Source of the DNA: Aselliscus stoliczkanus
Taxonomy: Eukaryota; Chordata; Mammalia; Chiroptera; Hipposideridae
Direction: 5' to 3'
Assembly: GCA_033961575.1 (NCBI GenBank)
Contig: CM066728.1
Span: forward strand, 38,440,352 to 38,504,351
Length of the DNA stretch: 64,000 bases
Part shown: positions 35,614 through 44,932 of the stretch, piece by piece
How the letters are laid out: every line of letters starts with the position of its first letter
Position numbering within the stretch: the first letter of the stretch is position 1
Translations under genes and position numbers: made by a program
The notes under the pieces: generated by a model
What the model saw: only the letters and a program-made list of their open reading frames with translations
Told to the model about the DNA's origin: nothing
Databases searched by the model: none

Positions 35614-35764
35614 TAAGAACATGATACGGACAAGTGGACATTGCATATGACAAAAATGATTTTATCAAAATTAAGTTTTTTGGGTGTGATAATAATTGTG
35701 ATTTAATAGGAGAATATCATAGTTTTCAGGAGGTTATGTTGAAGTATTTATAGATAAAATGTTA
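35265..35764 (+). mobile_element. Old L1 (L1ME-type) 3' end, left part
   Basis: ACAATTGATGTGGACTCTTA, GCAATGCGTGATCTTTCATT GGGTCCTAGATTGAAAAA, GGGTGTGATAATAATTGTG and GAAGTATTTATAGATAAAAT follow the sense 3' UTR of L1ME-type elements. The internal A-rich tract has grown into an A15-(TA)n array. The element is cut at 35764 by a younger antisense L1 and resumes at 40102. Confidence 0.75.
35548..35604. repeat. A15 followed by (TA)n microsatellite
   Basis: Fifteen A residues pass directly into about 21 TA units, then a short ACACA. It lies in the A-rich part of the old L1 3' end. Confidence 0.95.
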
Positions 35765-36092
35765 TATTAAGAATTTTTTTTTTAAATTTTCAATAATGGT
35801 TGACATACAGTATTATATAGTTTCAGGTGTACAACATAGTGATTAGACATTTATTTAACTTACAAATTCACCCCAATAAATCTAGTACTCATCGGATCCC
35901 ATAACATAGTTACTACAACATTATTGACTATATTTCTTATGCTGTGCTTTAAACCCCAAGACTGTTTTTATAAATGGCAATTTGCACATCTTAATCCCTT
36001 CTTACCCCTTTTCACCCATCCCCCAAAACCCTCCCATTTGGCAACCATCAAAATGTTCTCCATATCTATGAGTTTGTATCTATTTTGTTTGT

Positions 36093-36565
36093 TCATTTCT
36101 TTTGTTTTTTAGATTCCACAAGTGAAATCATACAGTATTGGGGCCGGCCGAGTGGCGCATTGGTTAAGAGCTGGTTTTGGGATGCCAGCGGCCCCGGTTC
36201 GGATCCCACATGAGGGCTAGTGACACTGCCCTCTACAGCTAACAACAGCTCCACCTGGAGCTGGGCTGTGCGAGCCCTGGTGATGGTGTGGGCTGCAGCC
36301 CCTGCTGCAGTGGGCTGCCATAGGCTTCAGTGAGTGGCCCGCAGCCAGCGTGAGCGGCTGGCAGCCAAGCGTGAGCTGCCAATAGCAGCGATGAGCGACA
36401 TCCAGAGGCCAGCGACCGATCTGCCTCATCCGGGAAGAGCGCAATGACGATACCAACAGTGAAGCAACATCCTCCGCAACTAAACTGAAGAACAAGAAGA
36501 CGGCAACTTGTCTGTTCCCCTTCCCCGATTCCCCAAAAGCTGTTCCCCTCCACCAATTCCCCAAT

Positions 36566-36603
<38 letters not shown>

Positions 36604-36798
36604 AAATCATACAGTATTTGTCTTTCTCTGTCTGACTTCCATCAATCAGCATAATACTCTCTAGCTCCGTCCATGGTGTTGCAAATGTCAAGATTTCATT
36701 CTTTTTATGGCTGAATAATATTCTGTTGTATATATGTACCACCTCTTCTTTATCCATTCCTCTATTGGTGGACACTTAGGTTGCTTTCATATCTTGGC
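36093..36798 (-). pseudogene. L1 ORF2 3' fragment (C terminus)
   Basis: The minus-strand frame STNRGMDKEEVVHIYNRILF, then SHKKNEILTFATPWTELESI and QTEKDKYCMIS is the C-terminal tail of L1 ORF2. After the SINE insertion (36140-36602) it continues for a few codons to TGA at 36093-36095. Confidence 0.85.
36140..36602 (+). mobile_element. Long tRNA-derived SINE, family A, copy 4
   Basis: The target-site duplication GAAATCATACAGTATT is at 36123-36138 and 36603-36618. It is the only long copy on the plus strand: GGGGCCGGCCGAGTGGCGCA, GTTCGGATCCCACATGAGGG, and a 3' end CCCCAATAAAAAATTTAAA plus more than 30 A. It lies in the ORF2 C-terminal part of the antisense L1, so it is younger than that L1. 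Confidence 0.95.
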
Positions 36799-36951
36799 TA
36801 AAAAAGAACCAATCAGAAATGAAGAATACAATAACTGAAATGTAGAATACATTACAGGGAATCAGCAGCAGGTTAGATGAAGGAAAGGACTAAATCAGCA
36901 AACTTGGAAGACAAAGTAGCAGAAAATATCCAATAAGAACAGAAAAAAATG
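36799..36951 (+). repeat. Inverted copy of the ORF1 segment 38329-38479
   Basis: The reverse complement of this stretch matches 38329-38479 over about 150 bp with four visible substitutions and a 2-nt difference in a T run. It interrupts the ORF2 3' region: CTTTCATATCTTGGCT stands on one side and ATAGGGATACATATG, which I remember as almost contiguous with it in L1, stands on the other. Orientation is opposite to the rest of the element. Confidence 0.92.
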
Positions 36952-37039
36952 TTCAGTGTATATAGGGATACATATGTTTTTTTCAAATTAGTGTTTTGAG
37001 TTTCTTTGGATAAATAGCCAGAAGTGAAATTCCTGGGCC

Positions 37040-37740
37040 CTTCTTTGTCTCTTGTTATAGCCTTTGTTTTAAAGTCTATTTTGTTGGTATAAGTATTGCA
37101 ACCTCAGCTATTTTTGTTTGTTTCCATTTTCATGAAATTTTTTTTTTCCCATCCTTTTACTTTCAGTCTGTGTATGTCTTTTGATCTGAAGTGAGTTTCT
37201 TTTTTTTTTTTTTTAAAGATTTTATTGGGGAATTGGGGGAAGGGAACAGCATTGGGGAATTGGGGAAGGGGAACAAATTGCTGTCCTTTTTGTTCCTCAG
37301 TCTAGTTGTGGAGGACATTGCTTCACTGGCCCATGTTGGTATTATCATTGTTCTCTTCCCAGGTGAGTCAGATCGGTTACCGGCCTCTGGACTGCCACTC
37401 ACGGCAGCTCTTGACAGCTCACGCTGGATGCTGGCCACTCACTGTGGCCTATGGCAGCCAACTGCACCAGTGGCTACAGCCTGTACCTTCGCCAGTGACT
37501 CACAGCAGCCCAGCTCCAGTGTTGTTCACCACCTTAGCTATAGAGGGCAGTGTCACAGTCCCTCATATGTGGGATCTGAATCGGGGCCCCACTGTTCAGA
37601 GCTGGCATCCCAAGCCAGCTCCTAACCAACGGGCCACTTGGCTGGCCCAGCCACTCACTCTTTTGAATGGAGCATTTAATCCATTTCCAGTGAAAGTAAT
37701 CATTGATATATATGTGGTTATTGCCATTTTATTATTCAAA
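37040..37740 (-). pseudogene. L1 ORF2 5' fragment (endonuclease start)
   Basis: Downstream of ORF1 on the minus strand, SDQKTYTDSK-like and HRLKVKGWEKK-like residues, then ..KGYNKRQRR.. in shifted frames, correspond to the first part of the ORF2 endonuclease domain. The fragment is split by the SINE at 37200-37650 and stops abruptly at about 37040, where sequence from the far 3' end of ORF2 begins. The reverse transcriptase domain is absent. Confidence 0.75.
37200..37650 (-). mobile_element. Long tRNA-derived SINE, family A, copy 5 (diverged, no TSD)
   Basis: The minus-strand body runs from GGGCCAGCCAAGTGGCCCGT at 37650 to CCCCAATAAAATCTTTAAA and an A tail at 37200-37214. It differs more from the others (for example ACTGGCGAAGGTACAGGC in the middle). 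The left flank ends ..GTGAGTTTCT and the right flank begins AGCCACTCACTC, with no matching duplication. The flanking L1 sequence seems to lack about 40 bp at the site. Confidence 0.9.
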
Positions 37741-37770
37741 TATTTGATCTTCTTTGTTTTCTTCTTCTTC

Positions 37771-38669
37771 TTAAATAATCCCCTCTAACATTTTTTTGTA
37801 ATATTGGTTTGTGAGTGATGAACTCCTTTAGCTTTTTCTTGTCTGAGTAGCTCTTTATCTGTTCTTTGATTCTAAATGGTCACTTTGCTGGGTAGAATAA
37901 TCTTGGTTGTAGGTCCTGGCTTTTCATCATTTTGAATATTTCATACTAATCCCTTCTGGCCTGAAAAGTTTCTGTTGAGAAATCAGCTGACAGTCATATG
38001 GGGGCTCCCTTATAGGTAACTAATGGCTTTTCTCTTTCTGTTTTTAAGATTCTGTCTTTGTCTTTAACCTTTGGCATTTTAATTATGTGTCTTGGTGTGG
38101 GTCTCTTTGGATTCATCTTGTTTGGGACTCTCTGCACTTCCTGGGCTTCTTTGTCTCGTTCCTTCACCAAGTTAGGGAAGTTTTCTGTCATTTTTTCAAA
38201 TAGATTTTCAATTCCTTGCTTTCTCTGTCCTCTTTCTGGTACCCCATGTGATACAAATGTTGGTATGGTTGATGTTGTCCCAGAGTCCTCTAAACTACCC
38301 TCAATTTTTTTGGCGGGGGGGGGGCATGCATTTTTCTGTTCTTATTAGATATTTTCTGCTACCTTGTCTTCCAAGTTTGCTGATTTAGTCCTCTCCTTCA
38401 TCTAACCTGCTGCTGATTCCCTATAATGTATTCTACATTTCAGTTATTGTATTCTTCATTTCTGATTGGTTCTTTTTTATGTTTCCTATCTCCATTTTTA
38501 TGTTCCCTATCTCTTTGTAAAAGTTTTCACTGAATTTATCTACCCTTCCCCTAAGTACATTGAGCCTTTTTATTACCCATGTTTTGAACTCTGTATCTGG
38601 TAGATTGCTTGTCACCATTTTGTTTAGTTCTTTTTCTGGAGTTTTGTTATGTTCTTTCATTTGGGACAT
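37771..38669 (-). pseudogene. L1 ORF1 pseudogene (RNA-binding chaperone)
   Basis: The frame starts at 38669 (MSQMKEHNKTPEKELNKMV..) with the charged N-terminal region and the coiled coil (EIGNIKMEIGNIKKNQSEMK), loses the frame between about 38430 and 38190, and resumes with MTENFPNLVKERDKEAQEV and NKMNPKRPTPRHIIKMPKVK, the conserved RRM/C-terminal part. The stop TAA is at 37771-37773 on the minus strand. The full length of about 300 codons is normal for this protein, which coats L1 RNA and acts as a nucleic-acid chaperone. A run of ten G at 38315-38324 (plus strand) lies in the damaged middle. Frameshifts make it non-functional. Confidence 0.9.
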
Positions 38670-40101
38670 ATTTGTCTCCTCATTTTGGCAATGTCCCTGT
38701 GTTTGTTTCTATGTATTAGGTAGGGCTGCTGTAGCTTCTGGTCTTGGGAGAGTGGCCTTATGTAGTAGGTGTCTTGTGGGATTCAGTGGTACAGTCTCTT
38801 GAGTTGGGTGCTCCAGGTGTGTCCCTTATGTGGGTAGTGTGTGTCTTCCTGTTGTAGTTGAGCCTTGATCGCTGTGGCACATCACTGAGTGGGATTTACC
38901 CTTAGGCTGATTGGCTGTAAGGACTGGCTCTGACTATAGTAGAGGAATTGTTATGCAAGGGCTGACCCCCAGAGCAGGATTTACTTTAGTGGGTCTCTGG
39001 TACCTGTTGAGTTCGCTCTTTGGGTGTGGTGTTTGTGGAAGTGGTAGGGTGGTGCTCTGTTGTGGTCTGAAGTTGGCCACTGGGTGTGTTGGTTCGGGGG
39101 CCTCTTGAGGGGTGGACTCTGGTGTAGGCCAAGGTCAGCTGCTGCCTGTGTCCTTCCCAGAGTCAACCTGGTGTGAGCTCCAAAGTGATCTGCAGATGGT
39201 TGCCACTTTTGCTGGGTTTGGAGATACCTGGAAGAGGCTAAGCTTTGAACTGAGGCTGACTGCCACTAGTGCTGGGCTTGAGGTTGCTTAGCAACAGGTA
39301 CAGGGCACAATGAGGCAAGACACGGCTTTTTTGGTGAACTTCTGAAAGATTTTAGGGAAGTCTGCAGAACAAGCCAAGACAGGCCAGTTGTATGGCAATC
39401 CACTGGAAGTGGGGTTAGTCATTGGGCAGGATAAATGGTATTAGCCAGGTTGATGGAGTCTCAGACTTGGTGTCTGCTGGGTGAAGGGAGGGCTCAACAA
39501 AGGTAACAATGGCTTCTGCTAGCACTTTTGTCTGGGAGAAAGCTGCATCCATCCCATCCATCTCTCGCCCTGAGCCAGACAGTTCAGTTCCGCCTAGATT
39601 TCCCTGGCATTTTTTGAGATGCCACCCCAATGCTGAAGCTCATAGAGAGTGAGTCCATCAGTGGGTAAATCCATGCCTAGGCCCTTTAAGAAGAATGCCT
39701 GGGTCTACAGCAGTCCTTTTTCTTACTTAACCACAATCCCTGCTGTTTTTCATGGCTAGAAGTTATGGGGACTTCTCTTTCTGGCACTGGAATTCTGGCC
39801 TGGGAAGCCTGGTGTGTATCTGGACCCCTCACTCCTCAGGGCAGGATTTCCACAATGAAGCTATCCCTCCCAATTTTTAACCACCACAGGTGGGTGTCCA
39901 ATCTGTGTCTCAGCCCCTCCTACCAGACTCAGTGTGGCTTCCTTTGTATATCTTTAGTAATAGGAAATTGTTTCCACAAGTCTTCAAGCAGTCCTCAATT
40001 ATGGTTCTATAATTTAGTAATTTTGATGTGTTCATGGGAGGAGGCAAGCACAGTGTTTATCTACTCCACTATTTTTTACCATAAGTCTAGATAAAATGTT
40101 A

Positions 40102-40275
40102 GGTGTTTGATACTTCCAAATGATACTGCAAAAAAACAATATGTTGACAGAGCAATACAGCAAATGTGGTGAAATGTTAACAATTAATAAATCTGTGTGA
40201 AAGGTTCATAGGTATACATTCTACTTTTCTTCATATTTGAAATTTTTCAAAATTGAAAGTTATAAACAAACAAAT
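40102..40275 (+). mobile_element. Old L1 (L1ME-type) 3' end, right part
   Basis: Continues the copy at 35265-35764: GCAAATGTGGTGAAATGTTA ACAATTAATAAATC and TTCATATTTGAAATTTTTC before an A-rich end (AAACAAACAAATAAG). These are the last phrases of the sense L1ME-type 3' UTR. Confidence 0.75.
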
Positions 40276-41380
40276 AAGCATCAGATCCCTAACCCTACAC
40301 AAGATTGAAAGTTAATGGGCATAGTAGGATCTGGGGAAATCTCCCAAGAGTTCCCTGTCAGCAGTTTTCTCTCTCTAATGCATTTGACTTAGACAGGAAC
40401 AGAAAAATAATGAAGGTGAAATGGAGTATTTTTAAAACACAAGCCCCATGATACATAAAAAAAAAAAACAACTTAGTGTGGGATGTTTTAAAGTTAGGGC
40501 AATTTTTTTTTCTATTCGTAATAAATTAATGGATGCTTAACTTGACTTAGTATAAAAGGAATGAATGTGACTTCCTGAAAGCACAGAGTTTGGGTTGTGA
40601 TACTAGGATTAGTATTTGGAATGCCAGGTTGCAGCCACTGTCATGGACTGTCCAAAGAGACTCATGTGTCAAGGGTCATAAATGACGCTAGGTCTAGAGC
40701 CCAGCTCCTTTATGCCTAACACACATCAGTGTAGAGACTGAGATTGGCTTACATTTAAGTAATATAAATGGGTAAGACATCAGAATAGTGAGAAACTGTG
40801 GGCCACTCAAAAACTACCTTTGAAGGAAAAAATTTGTAGCTAACACATTGTTCAAATGACAGTTTCTCTAATGTTTATATGTAATGATAATTTATGTTTA
40901 ACCATCTATTTAATTGTTTTGACTATTTAATGAAAGTCTCCTTCTACTCCATAAAAGTCCATAGTATGTACCTCATTAAATGACTTACCCCAAGGCACAG
41001 ATTGTTTTGACACAGTGATGACATTGATTGATTTTGAGCTTGGACCATCTGACTCAGCAGTCCTTTATACCTTGTCTCTTACTTATCTTTCTCAGAGAAT
41101 TTGTTAGAAGGTTTAAATGAGATCATGTATGAGAAAAGGCTAGATAAATTAAGTGTTTACTCCATACACAATTCAGGGTTTTTTAAATTGAATGCTTACT
41201 GTGAAAGATATATTTTTGTATGCAACAACTTTGCTATCCTCTCTATTAAATTATCTGTAGATTCTTTGGGGTGTCTTACATAGACAGTCACGACATTGGT
41301 AAATGATGACAATTTTGTTTTTTATTGTTGTGTAACTCTTTCCCTTAGGCAACTTTTATTGGGTTCTTAAAAGTTTAGAA
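40276..41380. other. FBXL17: Intron sequence without recognised features
   Basis: AT-rich DNA; no repeat family or exon recognised. Confidence 0.5.
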
Positions 41381-41389
41381 TTCCTGTAT

Positions 41390-42510
41390 TTTTCTGTTGG
41401 GGAGAATATTTTATTATTTTATCATGACCTTTTTCTGTATTAATCCTTTTGACTTCAGGTGTCTTTTGTCTGGTATTAATATAGCACACTGGCTTTCTTT
41501 TCAAGAGTTTAATTTTAGCTGTAGAGTTTAATCCATTTACATTTATGTGACTTCTAATATATTGGATTTTTTTGGACCAAGTTATTATGTTTTTTATTTA
41601 TTTCACTCTTCTAACATTTACCATCATCCCCTCTCTTATCTTCTTTGGATTTACTGGCATTTGTTTTTTTCTCTGTTTTGAAGTGATATGCTCTGTATTG
41701 GTTCTTTTAATGATTACCTCCACTGTTTTAATATGCATACTTAACAAGGTAGAAAGGTAGTCAATATGTACTTTCTCATGAAACTTACCTTTCCTTCCTC
41801 CCATCAGAAATTATTATTGTTGTATCCAGTATATGTTCATTTATATTTATCCATATATTTACCAGTATTTTTGCTTACCATTTCTTCTTGCATTTCTGTC
41901 CTTCCATCTGGGATTATATTTCTTTCCTCCTCCGTGGTGTTCTTTAGAATATCCTTTAATGAGAGGCTTTTTCAGTTTTTGTTCTTTTGAATATATTGTT
42001 ACTTTATCTTTGTCCTTTTGGAAGATAGTTTGGCTGAGTATATGGAACTGTAGTTGGCGAGTTATTTTCTTTCTGCACAGTGAAGATAGTATTTTAATGT
42101 CTTCTGGCATTCTTTATTGGTGTTAAGAAGACATTGTAAGTCTAATTAATATTTCTTTATAGATGATCAGTCTTTACTTTGGGGCAGGTGTTAACATCTC
42201 TGTGTCTTTCATATAATGCAGTTTTATGATATATTGAGGTGTGTGGATATCTTTTTATTTTGCTTATAATTCATTGGTGTTTATCAGTCTTCAAAAATCT
42301 TCGCCACTATTTCTTTGAAAATTTCCTCTTTCTCAAATGCTGTATGTTCTTCTGGAATTCTGATTACATGTGTGTCATTTTCTCCTATATAGTTCCTACG
42401 TGATATTGCTCTACCTCTTCTTCAGATTTTACATCTCTTCGTCTGTGCTACATTCTGGATAATTTCCTCAGATCTTTCTTAAACTACTTAGTCTTGATAT
42501 TGATTGCCTC
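41390..42510 (-). mobile_element. Older L1/HAL1 fragment (ORF1 and start of ORF2)
   Basis: Read antisense, GTTTAATCCATTTACATTTA (41526) corresponds to the ORF2 start region, and CTTTTGGAAGATAGTTTGGC, GTCTTCTGGCATTCTTTATTG and GCTACATTCTGGATAATTTCC to ORF1. The same order occurs in the younger L1 at 37700-38600. The copy is heavily eroded, with no TSD and no intact frame. Whether it is a true L1 or the half-L1 (HAL1) form cannot be told from this fragment. Confidence 0.7.
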
Positions 42511-44770
42511 GAAGTTATAAAAAATAGATAGTGAAGGCAACTGAAATTTAGAACTATGTTCTCTAAGAATTTTAGGCATGGAAGTGAATTGTTTTGCTCT
42601 TCTCTCCATGGCTCACTCCAGTAGAATAATCACACCATCTATAGAAAAATGACAAAATAGATTTCTTACATAAATAATTATGTGTAATGAGATTTATATT
42701 TATGGTGTATAAAATTATGTTCCACTTTCACAAAAATGTCCCATATTACTTAATTTGAAAAGCAGACCAAATATTTTTATTTTCTAAGATATATATTAAT
42801 AATTTTAGATAGAATCAGGGGTAACTTTAAGGCATCTTTTACATTTCATTTAGCTGTCATCCGTACCAATTCTTCTAATGCAAGTTTAAAAGAAATCTCT
42901 TATCTTTTAAGTGCTCCTACAGCTGGAGGTAAACTTTATACATTTTTCCTCCATCTTTTTTCTTCTCATTTTCAATCAGGCAAACTTCAAAATAACAGCA
43001 ATATTATAATTACACATTGACAAAAATTATATAAAAGTATATATACACTGTGTAACAGACAAAAATAAGCATTCAAAAGATGTAAATAGTTCAGTAATGC
43101 CATAAGAGGAATATTTGTAAAGTATTAGTTCTAAAACACAAATGAAATATGTAATTTGATAAATTATGAATGTCTGCATTTTATTTTTGGAATGTAAGGT
43201 TGTAATTGTTTTCTATTTTTCTGTGAAGAAAAGTCATAGAAATTACATTCCTGCCAATTTTCTCTGAATAAAATACTTTCAATTGACTGTGTACGATGAA
43301 GGAGAGAGGATATAGCAGATGAGAGAGGAGCATGTTGTTTTTTTAGCACATATTTATTTTCTCCCACTTCATGCTGGCTGTGGGAAACCTCTGTGTTCTA
43401 ACTGTTTTTCTGGCCTTTTCTAGATAAGATTTCACAGATTCTTCTCTGCTTGAACCCATCTGGGGGTTTTCTAGCCTTACTACCACTATGCCCACCCAGG
43501 ACACAGCTTCTCTGAATCGATCTCTCTTCCTCTTGTGGGGAACTTTTAGATAGCTTGGGAGTGGGAGGAATGACTGATTGGCCAGTAGTCTTCTAGATCT
43601 TTGGTGGATGGCATAAACCGTATAACTAAAGTCTTCAAGGTTTTTGAAGGTAAAAATCAGGTCATTGTAACTCAAAAGCCTTGGTTTATGAAACTCAAGG
43701 AAGGGCTTGATTCTTATTTTCCAAAGGTTCCTCTCTAAGGCCGTGTGGTGGGTTGTCCTACCACTTAGACTAGGCGAAGTGGCATGGCATACCAGGCCCT
43801 AGGCTGGAGGGGAGAAACTCCTGTTATGTATCTTTACGATGAGAATGAAACAGAAAGGCACCCCAAGTTATTTTAGAGGCCATGAATTTTTTTAAAAATT
43901 CTCATTTAAATCTGGGGATTTGTAATTTGTGTGTGTGTGTGTGTGTGTGCGCCAAAGTGGTGACAGTTTAATTCAGATGGTTTAACCTTTTGCTTACTAC
44001 TAGTATCTTTGTGCATTTCTCTCTCAGTCTTGATAGTGATTATCTCTAAATTGTATTTATTATTATTATTTTTTTTTTAAGGCACCTAAGATGTAGTGCA
44101 ATATTCTGTAAAGGTCCTTTGACAATGCTCTCTGGAAACTAACTGAAGCTCCTAGATTTCAAATAACTCTTAAAATTGACTTCTGTTTTGTGTAGAATAA
44201 TTCCCCTTTTTATCTGAAAATTCACTTTCTTTATTTGCAGAACTGGAGCTAAAATTATAACCTGTTTCATATCCTTGCCTTCCCCACAGTAATAAACACT
44301 GTCAGACACTTCTTAATATTTGTGTTAATAAATGAAAGTAAGTGAGAGAATGAAGGAAATTGGTGAGTTAGTATGTGTTTAATGGATGTAAGTATGTGTT
44401 CAATAAGGGAAATTTTTAAGTAAGCTGGTTTGGTGAGGAGATAAAATGGAACTTGTCTTGATCTATCTGATGTTGGATTATACAAATTTCAAAGTTCTGT
44501 CTTACTCTGACAGTTCCAAGAGAAGGGATCTGAGATGCTGGTGTCCTAAAGAATAGAGTTCTGCTTGCTGCCATACGATTCCCTACTCATGTGCTTTTAT
44601 TATTAAGTTTGTTATTTTGTTCTTGATATTTTTATTCTACAAGTATTTCTTAATGCATGATGACAGAAGTAAAAAACGATCTGTCAAGTAAACTTCATAC
44701 ATACTTTTAAAATCACAAATTTTGTTCCTTAATTCATCATTGGCAAATGCCATAAACTAGAATATTTCAA
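42511..44770. other. FBXL17: Intron sequence with one (GT)n tract
   Basis: AT-rich. A GT microsatellite lies at 43929-43950. No further feature recognised. Confidence 0.5.
43929..43950. repeat. (GT)n microsatellite
   Basis: Eleven GT units. Confidence 0.93.
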
Positions 44771-44774
44771 AGTA

Positions 44775-44930
44775 CAGTAAAGCCTTGGATTCCAGGTAAC
44801 ATGATTTGCGAGTGTTGCGCAAGACAAACAAACATTTCTAATACATTTTAACGTGGTAAATGAGTGATGTTTTGCAATACGAGTAGTTTGTTTCCGGAAG
44901 GAATTATGCTCGCAAACCAAGGTATTACTA
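44775..44930. mobile_element. Tc1/mariner-type MITE, 156 bp
   Basis: The left end is TA|CAGTAAAGCCTTGGATTCC and the right end, reverse-complemented, is TA|TAGTAATACCTTGGTTTGC, giving imperfect terminal inverted repeats with a TA target on both sides. Internal phrases such as GCGAGTGTTGCGCAAGAC and CGGAAGGAATTATGCTCGC are typical of an old mammalian TcMar-class element whose exact name I cannot give. It is too short to code. Confidence 0.75.
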
Positions 44931-44932
44931 TA

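Larger units (their letters stand above)
35765..40087 (-). mobile_element. Antisense L1, 5'-complete but internally deleted and rearranged
   Basis: A perfect 14-bp target-site duplication, TAGATAAAATGTTA, flanks the element (35751-35764 and 40088-40101). Read on the minus strand it has a 5' UTR (40087 to about 38670, with GTGGAGTAG and CTCCTCCCATGAACACATC near the start), ORF1 (38669-37771), the start of ORF2 (about 37740-37040), then a jump to the extreme 3' end of ORF2 (about 36798-36093), and a 3' UTR with ..TTGTACACCTGAAACTA.. and a short A tail near 35775. Most of ORF2 (reverse transcriptase) is missing, and a 153-bp ORF1 segment lies inverted at 36799-36951. Two SINEs (36140-36602, 37200-37650) have landed in it. 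Without the SINEs it is about 3.4 kb and non-autonomous. Confidence 0.9.

Noticed and set aside
36239..36775. Minus-strand frame of 178 codons as a single gene
   Set aside because: It is a fusion of the L1 ORF2 tail, a poly-A tract (read as Phe) and antisense SINE sequence. It is explained by the SINE insertion and is not a gene.
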